Source of the DNA: Mycobacterium sp.
GTDB lineage: Bacteria; Actinomycetota; Actinomycetes; Mycobacteriales; Mycobacteriaceae
NCBI GenBank assembly: GCA_025965815.1
Contig: JAOPWF010000097.1
Span: forward strand, 1-7,091
Reading direction: 5' to 3'
DNA length: 7,091 nt
How positions within the stretch are numbered: position 1 is the first letter of the stretch; each line of letters opens with the position of its first letter. This document shows positions 1-7,091 of the stretch, piece after piece. The position numbers and the translations under genes are program-made. Under the pieces are notes generated by a model, which was given only the letters and a program-made list of their open reading frames with translations, ran no database searches and had not been told where the DNA came from.

Positions 1-311
1 TACTCGAACCAACTGCGGTACGTGTCGTGCCGCCGAAGATGCGCGTTGATGACGTAGCTCATCGCGCGGATGTCGCAGCGGCCGGGAGCGTCGCAGCTGA
101 CGATCATCAGCCGTGAGTAATCGAGCCCCTTGGCCTTCTGGTCGTAGTAGCCGCGGATGTGTTGCGCCTGCATGTAGCCGACCGGCACGGCGCTCACCGG
201 GGCCTGCGCCGCCTTCTCGCGAGCCGCAGGTGATGGTTGCCACGAGACGGCCGAACCGGTACTCGGTTCCCACTCAGCCAGCGTTCCGACTACCAATGGT
301 CCTACGCGCAA
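1..311 (-). CDS. PapA-family acyltransferase, N-terminal part (runs off the left edge)
   Basis: Seen: an open frame of 103 codons on the minus strand continues past the window edge. It begins MRVGPLVVGTLAEWEPSTG and includes VSWQPSP (about residues 19-25), APVSAVPVGYMQAQHIR and, near the edge, YVINAHLRRHDTYRSWFE. Family knowledge: the start MR(I/V)GP, the VSW-P-P segment and the AHLRRHDTYRSWFE block match the mycobacterial polyketide-associated acyltransferases PapA1-PapA4. These are BAHD/condensation-fold enzymes that move polyketide-synthase-made acyl chains onto trehalose-based acceptors. Their catalytic HHxxxDG motif lies further downstream and is outside this window, so activity cannot be judged. 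Start choice: no ATG fits the conserved N-terminus, whereas TTG at 311-309 gives the family start and has GAGGAG six bases upstream. The gene follows the polyketide synthase by 64 bases on the same strand, so the two are probably cotranscribed and act on the same acyl chain. Which PapA paralogue this is cannot be decided. Confidence 0.87.
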   Translation of the reverse strand, partial: MRVGPLVVGTLAEWEPSTGSAVSWQPSPAAREKAAQAPVSAVPVGYMQAQHIRGYYDQKAKGLDYSRLMIVSCDAPGRCDIRAMSYVINAHLRRHDTYRSWFE

Positions 312-317
312 CGTTGT

Positions 318-323
318 CTCCTC
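318..323 (-). promoter_or_regulatory. Shine-Dalgarno for the papA-like gene (decides a TTG start)
   Basis: On the minus strand GAGGAG lies six bases before TTG (311-309). It supports translation from TTG, which is also where the conserved PapA N-terminus begins. An ATG-only search misses this gene. Confidence 0.65.
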
Positions 324-339
324 GATTGAAATCGCCCTC

Positions 340-353
340 GGTTCAGGCGAACC
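340..353 (-). other. Small hairpin in the pks-papA gap, not a terminator
   Basis: In the 64-base gap the minus strand reads GGTTC GCCT GAACC, a perfect five-pair stem with a four-base loop. No T-run follows it and the stem is short, so it does not look like an intrinsic terminator. The gap shows no convincing promoter either. Both points favour read-through from the polyketide synthase gene into papA. Whether the hairpin has a function (for example in mRNA stability between the genes) is unknown. Confidence 0.3.
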
Positions 354-375
354 CGTCGACCTCGGCAGCCTGCTC

Positions 376-3300
376 TCAGGAGGCTGATGGCGCAACCTCC
401 ACGGTCGCCAGCTGGTCGCACAAGTGTTCCGCCAAGCCACGGACCGTGGTGATGTGCGTGGGGCTGATGCGCACTCCCGTTTCGGTTTCGATGCGGGTGC
501 GGAGCTCCAAGTTACCCAGCGAATCCAGGCCATAGTCGGACAACGGCCGGTCCGGATCGATGGTGCGACGCAGCAGCAGGCTGATCTGGTCGGATACCAG
601 ACGCCGAATCGTGCTGGGCCATTCCTCGCGGGGCAGCGTGTTCAGCTCTGCTCGGAACTTGCCGGTGTCCGTCTGGCTCTGGCCCATGGATTGGAACGCT
701 TCGGCGAACGGGCTGCGTTGTGCGAAGGCCGTCAACCACGGTGTTCCCATGATGGGCGCGTAGCCGGAGTAGGTGCGGTCGTGGCGCAGCAGCGCCTGGA
801 ACGCAGCAGCGCCTTCGGCAGGTGTGATCGCGACGCCGGCGTCTTCGGCCAGGGCCGTTGCGCGGCCGACCTCAGCCCATGCTCCCCACGCGATCGCGGT
901 GCTCGGAAGCCCCTGGGCCCGGCGCCAGTGGGCGAACGCGTCGAGCCAGCTGTTGGCCGCGGCGTAGGCGCCCTGACCTGGCGAGCCCACCAATGCAGCG
1001 GCCGACGAGAACGAGCAGAACCAATCCAGTGGCTGAGCGGCCGTGGCGTGGTGGATGTTCCACGCGCCGTAGACCTTCGGCGCCCAGCACCGGTCGACCA
1101 GTTCATCGGTGACGTTGGTCAGCGTGGCGTCATCGACCACCGCCGCCGCGTGCAGCACGCCGCGCACCGGAAGCCCGGATTCTCCTGCCACCGCCACCAG
1201 GCGGTCCGCCGTCCCGGGATCGGCGATGTCACCACGCTCCACCTGGATGTCGGCCCCGGTGGCGCGGATCCGCTCGATGGCCTTCTGTGCGTCCGCGTTG
1301 GGCGCGGACCGGGAGTTGAGCACAATCCGTCCGCAGCCGGCTGCCGCCATCTCGGCGGCCAGGAAAAGCCCTAGGCCACCCGTGCCGCCGGTGACGATGT
1401 AGGCGCCGTCGGGCCGGAAGACCCGGGCCTGCTCCGGTGGCACTACGGCGCTGCTCTGTCCCTTGTGCGGAACGTCGAGGACCACCTTTCCGGTATGCCC
1501 GGCGCCGCCGACCAGACGGACGGCGGTGGCCGCGTCGCGAATCGGATAGTGAGTGCTCTGCGGCAGTGGCAGCGTGCCGTCCGCGGTGCGTTGGTACACC
1601 GTGGTCAGCAGACGCCGGACAGTCTCCGGGTGGCTGTGAGTCAGCAACGCGAGGTCGACGGCATACAGGGACAGGTTGCGGCGGAACGGGAAGAGCCCGA
1701 CCCGGGTGTCGCCGTAGATGTCGCGTTTGCCGATCTCGACGAACCGCCCACCGAAGGCCAGCAGTTCCAGCCCCGCGCGTTGCGCGGCGCCGGGGAGCGA
1801 GTTGAGCACGACGTCGACGCCGTACCCGTCGGTGTCGCGGCGGATCAGTTCGGCGAACTCGATGCTGCGCGAGTCGTAGACATGCTCAATACCCATGTCG
1901 CGCAGCAGTTGTCGTCGCTGCGGGCTCCCCGCCGTGGCGAAGATCTCGGACCCCGCGGCACGGGCGATCGCGATCGCCGCCTGCCCGACGCCGCCGGTCC
2001 CGGAGTGGATCAACACCTTGTCGGCCGGCGAGATCCGGGCCAAGTCGTGCAGGCCGTACCAGGCGGTCGCGTGAGCGGTGGGCACCGCGGCAGCCTCCTC
2101 GAGCGGGACCTCCGGCGGCAGCGCGACCGCGAGGCGGGCGTCGCACGTCACGAAAGTGCTCCAGCAGCCGTTGGCGGACATGCCGCCGACGTGGTCGCCG
2201 ACCCGATGCCCGGTGACGTCCGGCCCAACCGCGGTCACCACGCCGGCGAAATCAATGCCCAACTGCTGTCGGTAGCCCTCGAAGGTCGGGTACCGACCGA
2301 AGGCGACGAGGACATCCGCGAAGTTGACGCTCGACGCGGTCACCGCGACCTCGATCTGCCCCAGTCCCGGCGGAACGCGGTCGAACACAGCGAACTCCAA
2401 CGATTCCACGTCACCGGGGGTGCGGATCTGCAGGCGCATGCCGTCGCGCTCGTGCTCGACGACGGTGGTTCGCCGTTCGCCCGGTCGCAACGGACTCGGG
2501 CGCAGGCGAGCGGTATACCAATCGCCATTCCGCCAGGCGGTCTCGTCTTCCTCCGAGCCACTCAACAGTTGCCGGGCTAACAGCTGCGCCCCGGTCTCGT
2601 CATCCACGTCGATCTGGGTGGCGCTCAGATGTGGATGCTCGGAGTCGATCACCCGCATCAGGCCACGCAGCCCGGCCTGCTCCAGGTTGGCGAGGTCGCC
2701 GGCCTGGACGCTCGCAGCATCTCTGGTGACCACGTAGAGCCGGGGCGGCTCGCCGGCGAGTTCCGCCAGCTCACGCACAATGCCCACGAGGTGCGTCACG
2801 TACTCACGACCGCGACGGGCGAACGGTTCTTCCGAGCCGCCGTCGGGTGGCCCCGTCACCACGACGACGCCTTTGAGACCCTTCAGACTCCCGTGCCCGT
2901 TGGACGCGTTGAGATTGTTGCCGCCCAGGCGGGAACGAAGCGGTGCGGCATCGACCTGCTGGTCGGCACCCAGTGACCAGGACATGGTCGTGCAGTGCGC
3001 GCCCGCGACGTTCAACGCGTCGGCCAGCTGTGTCGTCAGCGCAGTCGCCGCGTCCGACGTATTGAGCAGCAGCCAGGATCCCGCGTCGATCTGCGAAGCG
3101 TCGGGCAGTTCGCGCTGCTTCCACTCGATGGTCAGCAGCCGCTCGTTCAGCACACGGTCGGCACGGTCGTTCTCCGAGACCCCGGCGGCGAGCCGCAGGC
3201 CCTCGACGGTCATGAGCACGGTTCCGGATTGGTCCAAGATGTCGAGGTCGGCCTCGCATTCGCCGACTCGGGATGCAGCCACCCGCGTGAGGCAGTAGTG

Positions 3301-6300
3301 CGCGTTGCGGGTCGGCTGGTAGCAGCGCAGCCTGCGTACGCCCACGGGCAACAGCAGACCGCGGGCGCCGGCTTTCTGGACGTCGGGGTGAACGATGACC
3401 GACTGGAAGCACGCATCGAGCAGGGCGGGGTGACTCCCATACGCCGCCTGCTGCGAGCGGATGAGGCCAGGCAGCGCGACTTCGGCGAGCACGGTGGTGA
3501 CGTCGCCGTCGGCGATGTGTACCGCGGTGAGGCCCGAGAATGCCGGACCGTACTGAATACCTACGCTGTCGAACGCCTTTCGCAACTCGGCGCCGTCCAG
3601 GCGGGACGGATGTTCCGCGATCAGCGCGGGGATGTCGCGGGCGGGGGGCTGTTGCCCGTCCTCTCCCGCGTGGAGGACCGCGCCGGCCCGACGGACGCGC
3701 TCGCCGTCGGAGTGGGTCTCGACCGCGAAGTCGAGAATTCCGGGCGCCGCGACCGACGCCTCGGCGGAGGCCACGGTCTCGTCGTCCAGCAACAGCGTCT
3801 GCTCGAACCGGATGTCGCGGACTTCGGACGTCTCGCCCAGGGTCGTGCGGGCCGCGGCCAACGCCATTTCACAGTAGGCGGCACCGGGGAGCGCGGCCAC
3901 GTTGTGAATCTGATGGTCGCCGAGCCATGGATGCGCCTTGGTGCCGACCTCGCCCTGCCACACGTGGCGCTCCGGTTCCTCCATCAGGTGGACATGCGCC
4001 CCGAGCAATGGGTGAACGGCCAGGACTGAGGCGCCGTGCGGTTGGTGATCCTGGGTCTCGCGGCTCAGCATCAGGTCGCGGTGACTCCAGGTCGGCAGAG
4101 GTGCGTCCACCAGGCGCCCACCGGGGTACTGCGTGGCGAAGTCCACCGCGGCGCCCGCGCTGTGCACGTCTGCGACGAAGCTGCGCAAACCGAACGGCAG
4201 CTCCTGCTCGCGCCGCACGGCGGCCAGAGCGGCGATCGGCATCTCGAGACTGCTGGCGTTCTGCTCGACGGCGTGGGTGAGCAGCGGATGTGGCGAGAGC
4301 TCCCCGAAGACCCGGTACCCGTCCTCCAGTGCCGCCTGCACGGCTGCGGCGAACCGCACCGTGTAACGCAGGTTGTCCGCCCAGTAATCGGCGGTCCATG
4401 TCGGCCGATCACGGGGGTCCCACAGGGTCGCGGAGTAATACGGGATCTCCGGTGCCATCGGCTCGAGGTCCGCCAGGACCTCGAGCAACTCGTCGAGGAT
4501 CGGATCCACCTGAGGCGAATGCGAGGCGACATCCACGGCCACCTCGCGCGCCATCACGTCTTTCTGCTCCCAGATTGCCACCAGGTCGCGGATCGTCTGG
4601 GTGGCACCACCGACGACCGTCGACGTGGGTGACGCGACCACGGAGAGGGCGACATCGCTCATCCCGCGAATCGAGAGTTCCGAAAGCACTTGTTGGCCAG
4701 GAAGTTCCACCGACGCCATGGCGCCACTGCCCGCGATGCGGGACATCAATCGCGACCGGCGGCAGATGACGCGCAGGCCGTCGTCGAGCGACAGCGCTCC
4801 CGCGACGACGGCTGCCGCCGCCTCACCGAGGGAATGCCCGATGACCGCGCCCGGCCGCACCCCGTACGACGTCATCGTCGTGGCCAGCGCGACCTGCATC
4901 GCAAACAGCGTCGGCTGGACCCGGTCGATACCCGTCACTGTCTGAGGTGCCGACATCGCTTCGGTCACCGAGAACCCTGATTCGCTGGCGATCACCGGCT
5001 CCATCGCCGCGATGGTCGCGGCGAACACCGGCTCCGTCGCGAGCAGCCCGGCGCCCATTCTGGGCCACTGCGACCCTTGCCCCGAGAACACCCACACCGG
5101 CCCCCGGTCGTCCTGCCCGACGGCGGGGCGGTATGGAGTGCCGTCGTCGGCGACGTCGCGCAGAGCCGCACTCAACTCGTCGAGGCTGCTTGCCGCCACC
5201 GCCGTCCGCACCGGCCGGTGCGCGCGGCGCCGCGCGAGGGTGTAGGCCAGATCCGAGAGAGCTATGTCGTGCTCTTCCACCCACTCCGCCAGCCGGCGAG
5301 ACGTCACGCGCAGTTCGTCGGCGGACGTGGCCGACAGCGGAAACAGCAGCTGCGGCGCCATTGCCGGCGCGGATTCGGTTGCCTGATCATGTGGTGCTGG
5401 TTCGGGTGCCTGTTCGAGGATGGCGTGCACGTTCGTGCCCGACATGCCGTACGACGACACCGCGGCGCGCCGTGGCTCATGCCCGTTGGTGGGCCAGGAC
5501 GTGCTGGTCTGCGGCACGAAGAGCTCCGTCTTGATCTCGGCAAGCCCATCGGGAAGACGGGTGAAGTGCAGGTTCTGCGGAACCACGCCATGCTGCAGCG
5601 CGAGGATCGCCTTCATCAGCCCCAGCGGTCCGGAGGTCGACTGGAGGTGTCCGAAGTTCGTCTTCGCCGATCCCAGGGCACAGGGACCGTCGATTCCGTA
5701 CACCGCGGCCAGGCTCGCATACTCGATCGGGTCTCCGACCGGAGTGCCAGTGCCGTGCGCCTCGACCATGCCGACCGTGGACGGGCTCACGCCGGCCGCG
5801 GCCAACGCCGCCTGATAAACCGCGATCTGCGCCGCCTCCGACGGCGTCGCAATGTTGACGGTACTGCCGTCCTGATTGGCGGCGGTGCCACGCACGACGG
5901 CCAGGATCCGATCGCCATCCCGTACCGCATCCGGCAACCGCTTGAGCAGTAGCACCACGCAGCCCTCGCCCGACACGAACCCGTCGGCCGCGACGTCGAA
6001 GGCATGACAGCGCCCAGTGGGCGACAGCATCCCCTGCAGCGATCCGGCAATGGACTTGCGCGGTTCGAGCGCCACGGCGACACCACCTGCCAGGGCGAGG
6101 TCGCTCTCCCCGTCGTCCAGGCTGCGGCACGCCTGGTGCACGGCCATCAAACCGGACGAACACGCCGTGTCCACTGTCACGGCGGGACCGTGAAGCCCCA
6201 GGGCGTAGGACACCCGACCCGACGCAAAGCTGTTGCTGGTGCCGCTGAACCCGTACGGCCCCTCGACGGCGTCACTACCCGCGGCCAACAGTTCGTAGTC

Positions 6301-6693
6301 GCCGTGCGTCAACCCGACGAACACGCCGGTCTGTGAACCGGCAACGGCCGCCGGGTCGAGGCCGGCATGTTCGAACGCATCCCAGGACGCCTCCAACAGC
6401 AAGCGGTGCTGCGGGTCGATCGCGATGGCCTCCCGCTCGGTCATACCGAAGAAGTCGGAGTCAAAGCCTCCGACGTCGTCCAGGAAGGCCCCCCACCGCG
6501 TTATCGACCGACCGGGGACGCCGGGCTCGGGGTCGTAGTAGAGGTCGGCGTCCCATCGGTCCGCGGGTATCTCGCCGACGAGGTCGTCACCGCCCACGAA
6601 GGCGTCCCACAGACGTTGCGGGGAATCAATCCCCCCGGGAAGTCGGCAGGCCATGCCTATGACTGCCACGGGCGTGACGGTTGCCTCGCGCAT
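376..6693 (-). CDS. Mas-like iterative type I polyketide synthase for methyl-branched fatty acids (Mas/Pks2/Pks5 family)
   Basis: Seen, in a 2105-residue protein: KS about 5-430 with Cys178 in DTACSS, His313 in EAHGTGTP and His349 in TNFGH; AT about 530-830 with Ser621 in GHSLGEA and VASH at 722-725; DH about 890-1170 with His927 ([10 protein letters not shown]) and Asp1093 (DACFQ); a region about 1185-1410 without nucleotide-binding or catalytic motifs, taken as the structural pseudo-KR; ER about 1415-1740 with its NADPH loop HSGTGGVGQ (1563-1571); KR about 1755-1975 with TGGTGGLG, Lys1873, Ser1897, Tyr1910 and Asn1914; ACP about 2015-2095 with Ser2058 in YGLDSLG as the phosphopantetheine site. 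There is no thioesterase. Family knowledge: this order, the length (Mas is about 2110 aa) and long stretches of near-identity to Mas point to an enzyme that extends an acyl starter with methylmalonyl-CoA through full reduction. A VDD motif (1853-1855) suggests a B-type KR. Start: ATG at 6693 follows a strong ribosome binding site and gives the family N-terminus ([15 protein letters not shown]). An upstream in-frame extension to 7086 is not family-like. The exact paralogue and product are not determined. Confidence 0.96.
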   Translation of the reverse strand: MREATVTPVAVIGMACRLPGGIDSPQRLWDAFVGGDDLVGEIPADRWDADLYYDPEPGVPGRSITRWGAFLDDVGGFDSDFFGMTEREAIAIDPQHRLLLEASWDAFEHAGLDPAAVAGSQTGVFVGLTHGDYELLAAGSDAVEGPYGFSGTSNSFASGRVSYALGLHGPAVTVDTACSSGLMAVHQACRSLDDGESDLALAGGVAVALEPRKSIAGSLQGMLSPTGRCHAFDVAADGFVSGEGCVVLLLKRLPDAVRDGDRILAVVRGTAANQDGSTVNIATPSEAAQIAVYQAALAAAGVSPSTVGMVEAHGTGTPVGDPIEYASLAAVYGIDGPCALGSAKTNFGHLQSTSGPLGLMKAILALQHGVVPQNLHFTRLPDGLAEIKTELFVPQTSTSWPTNGHEPRRAAVSSYGMSGTNVHAILEQAPEPAPHDQATESAPAMAPQLLFPLSATSADELRVTSRRLAEWVEEHDIALSDLAYTLARRRAHRPVRTAVAASSLDELSAALRDVADDGTPYRPAVGQDDRGPVWVFSGQGSQWPRMGAGLLATEPVFAATIAAMEPVIASESGFSVTEAMSAPQTVTGIDRVQPTLFAMQVALATTMTSYGVRPGAVIGHSLGEAAAAVVAGALSLDDGLRVICRRSRLMSRIAGSGAMASVELPGQQVLSELSIRGMSDVALSVVASPTSTVVGGATQTIRDLVAIWEQKDVMAREVAVDVASHSPQVDPILDELLEVLADLEPMAPEIPYYSATLWDPRDRPTWTADYWADNLRYTVRFAAAVQAALEDGYRVFGELSPHPLLTHAVEQNASSLEMPIAALAAVRREQELPFGLRSFVADVHSAGAAVDFATQYPGGRLVDAPLPTWSHRDLMLSRETQDHQPHGASVLAVHPLLGAHVHLMEEPERHVWQGEVGTKAHPWLGDHQIHNVAALPGAAYCEMALAAARTTLGETSEVRDIRFEQTLLLDDETVASAEASVAAPGILDFAVETHSDGERVRRAGAVLHAGEDGQQPPARDIPALIAEHPSRLDGAELRKAFDSVGIQYGPAFSGLTAVHIADGDVTTVLAEVALPGLIRSQQAAYGSHPALLDACFQSVIVHPDVQKAGARGLLLPVGVRRLRCYQPTRNAHYCLTRVAASRVGECEADLDILDQSGTVLMTVEGLRLAAGVSENDRADRVLNERLLTIEWKQRELPDASQIDAGSWLLLNTSDAATALTTQLADALNVAGAHCTTMSWSLGADQQVDAAPLRSRLGGNNLNASNGHGSLKGLKGVVVVTGPPDGGSEEPFARRGREYVTHLVGIVRELAELAGEPPRLYVVTRDAASVQAGDLANLEQAGLRGLMRVIDSEHPHLSATQIDVDDETGAQLLARQLLSGSEEDETAWRNGDWYTARLRPSPLRPGERRTTVVEHERDGMRLQIRTPGDVESLEFAVFDRVPPGLGQIEVAVTASSVNFADVLVAFGRYPTFEGYRQQLGIDFAGVVTAVGPDVTGHRVGDHVGGMSANGCWSTFVTCDARLAVALPPEVPLEEAAAVPTAHATAWYGLHDLARISPADKVLIHSGTGGVGQAAIAIARAAGSEIFATAGSPQRRQLLRDMGIEHVYDSRSIEFAELIRRDTDGYGVDVVLNSLPGAAQRAGLELLAFGGRFVEIGKRDIYGDTRVGLFPFRRNLSLYAVDLALLTHSHPETVRRLLTTVYQRTADGTLPLPQSTHYPIRDAATAVRLVGGAGHTGKVVLDVPHKGQSSAVVPPEQARVFRPDGAYIVTGGTGGLGLFLAAEMAAAGCGRIVLNSRSAPNADAQKAIERIRATGADIQVERGDIADPGTADRLVAVAGESGLPVRGVLHAAAVVDDATLTNVTDELVDRCWAPKVYGAWNIHHATAAQPLDWFCSFSSAAALVGSPGQGAYAAANSWLDAFAHWRRAQGLPSTAIAWGAWAEVGRATALAEDAGVAITPAEGAAAFQALLRHDRTYSGYAPIMGTPWLTAFAQRSPFAEAFQSMGQSQTDTGKFRAELNTLPREEWPSTIRRLVSDQISLLLRRTIDPDRPLSDYGLDSLGNLELRTRIETETGVRISPTHITTVRGLAEHLCDQLATVEVAPSAS

Positions 6694-6700
6694 ATGCGTT

Positions 6701-6708
6701 CTCCCTTT
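6701..6708 (-). promoter_or_regulatory. Shine-Dalgarno for the polyketide synthase gene
   Basis: The minus strand reads AAAGGGAG, then seven bases, then ATG (6693-6691). This purine-rich site fixes the start and argues against the longer in-frame reading that begins at 7086. The site directly touches the proximal copy of the tandem repeat at 6708-6732. Confidence 0.7.
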
Positions 6709-6759
6709 TCTCACCCACTCGTAATGGGCAGGGCTTCTCAGCCAGTGGCAATGGGCAGG
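6708..6759 (-). repeat. Two imperfect 25-base tandem copies with 27-base period, upstream of the polyketide synthase
   Basis: On the plus strand the copies are at 6708-6732 and 6735-6759. They agree at 21 of 25 positions and share the ends TTCTCA and AATGGGCAGG. The proximal copy ends at the ribosome binding site. A weaker third relative may lie at about 6765-6780 (CCAACCAATGCGG), 24 bases further out. The copies could be a tandem protein-binding site, part of the mRNA leader, or a remnant of a short duplication. The sequence alone does not decide. Confidence 0.6.
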
Positions 6760-7033
6760 TCGATCGCCCAACCAATGCGGGAAGTAGCCCGACCCCATGC
6801 GCCCGCCAATTCTCCGTGCATCGGGCCGAGGATTAGTCAACGTGCAGCCGTAGCTTAGCGACTGACGGTGACGAGGGCGCGTTGACGGAGTGTTGAAATT
6901 TCGCTTGTCACTGGGAGATTGCACAATTGCGCCGTGCAGTCGCGGGCTTGATAAGAACCTCCCACGGTCCGGCAGCCCCGATCCGTCATGGGTGCAATCC
7001 GAGGCGTCGCTAGGTGGTTGAGTACGGGGACGA

Positions 7034-7091
7034 GTGACGGAGAAGGTCGCGTTGCGTGATGAGCTCGTGGATCGCTTGGGCCACATGGGAA
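7034..7091 (+). CDS. Possible start of a divergent gene of unknown function (runs off the right edge)
   Basis: Seen: on the plus strand an in-frame TGA at 7019-7021 is followed by an open frame. It can start at GTG 7034 (GGGGA at 7026-7029/7030 is rather close) or at TTG 7052, which has a good site GGAGAAGG at 7039-7046 five bases before it. The visible peptide from GTG would be [19 protein letters not shown]. Its third codon positions are mostly G or C (15 of 19), as expected for a gene in this genome. A competing start is ATG 7059 in another frame, giving a tryptophan-rich peptide with weaker spacing. Nineteen codons are too few to recognise a family, and the frame could be chance. If real, the gene is transcribed away from the polyketide synthase and shares its upstream region. 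Confidence 0.3.
   Translation, partial: MTEKVALRDELVDRLGHMG

Larger units (their letters stand above)
6694..7033. promoter_or_regulatory. Upstream (possibly divergent) intergenic region; promoter expected, not located with confidence
   Basis: About 340 bases hold no supportable gene. The one long minus-strand frame through it gives a Ser/Arg/Pro-rich, low-complexity peptide unlike any polyketide synthase N-terminus. Its AT content is higher than in the neighbouring gene, as expected for a regulatory region. Items seen: TTGACT on the minus strand (6840-6835), a possible -35 box, but the nearest -10-like hexamer GAGAAT (6814-6809) is 20 bases away, which is a poor spacing; a 12-base near-palindrome GCACAATTGCGC (6921-6932, one mismatched pair); an 8-base palindrome GAAATTTC (6895-6902); several TGACGG hexamers; and the tandem repeat next to the start codon. 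A promoter for the pks-papA operon must lie here or further upstream, but I cannot assign one firmly. Confidence 0.45.

Noticed and set aside
340..353. Inverted repeat between the synthase and papA as a transcription terminator
   Set aside because: The stem has only five pairs and no T-run follows on the minus strand.
113..535. A 140-codon plus-strand frame crossing the papA-pks junction
   Set aside because: It overlaps both real minus-strand genes, is rich in Pro/Arg/Ser, and resembles no known protein.
3881..3920. DH motif reads HxxxN (His927, Asn931) instead of the usual HxxxG, suggesting a dead dehydratase
   Set aside because: The same DHQ(V/I)HNVAALPG sequence is, to my recollection, present in functional Mas, and the partner Asp1093 with DxxxQ is intact. 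It is a family trait, not a loss.
424..4029. Long plus-strand open frames of 316, 371 and 344 codons (424-1374, 1465-2580, 2995-4029) opposite the synthase gene
   Set aside because: They lie antisense to a gene whose domains are continuous and complete. Their peptides are Arg/Gly/Val/Asp-rich without family motifs. Long open antisense frames are expected opposite GC-rich coding DNA.
6809..6840. TTGACT...GAGAAT as a sigma-A promoter for the operon
   Set aside because: The spacing of 20 bases is too long and the -10 box is poor, so it is kept only as a weak hint within the upstream region.
6694..7086. A 131-residue N-terminal extension of the polyketide synthase in the same frame
   Set aside because: The extension is Ser/Arg/Pro-rich with no domain. 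The homologues begin at the inner methionine, and a strong ribosome binding site sits seven bases before ATG 6693.
1..7091. tRNA, rRNA, CRISPR, insertion sequence, attachment site or prophage
   Set aside because: No repeat-spacer pattern, transposase frame, terminal inverted repeat or RNA gene sequence was recognised. Nearly the whole window is explained by two minus-strand genes.

Overview
The window looks like a piece of a mycobacterial chromosome (Mycobacterium or Mycolicibacterium). The evidence is a high-GC coding strand, TTG/ATG starts with clear Shine-Dalgarno sequences, and above all two protein families typical of the mycobacterial cell envelope: a mycocerosic-acid-synthase (Mas)-like iterative polyketide synthase, and the N-terminus of a polyketide-associated acyltransferase (PapA). 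I cannot name the species or the exact paralogue. Layout, read on the minus strand: a 340-400 base upstream region (about 6694-7091) leads into one very large gene (6693 down to 376, 2105 aa). After a 64-base gap comes the first 103 codons of a papA-type gene (311 down to 1), which runs off the left edge. At the extreme right, a possible plus-strand gene start (7034 onward) would make the upstream region a divergent intergenic region, but only 58 bases of it are visible. The large protein has the complete reducing set KS-AT-DH-(structural pseudo-KR)-ER-KR-ACP, with all main catalytic residues visible and no thioesterase. That is the Mas/Pks2/Pks3-4/Pks5 architecture, which elongates a fatty acyl starter with methylmalonyl-CoA into a multimethyl-branched fatty acid. 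The PapA downstream probably takes the finished chain from the synthase and esterifies it to an acceptor, typically trehalose or an acyl-trehalose/lipooligosaccharide in pks-papA loci. The two genes are very likely one operon. No RNA gene, mobile element, CRISPR array or prophage sequence was seen. The core genes are a known kind of system. The least explained part is the upstream region, which carries a 27-base-period tandem repeat against the ribosome binding site, a small hairpin and a recurring TGACGG hexamer.
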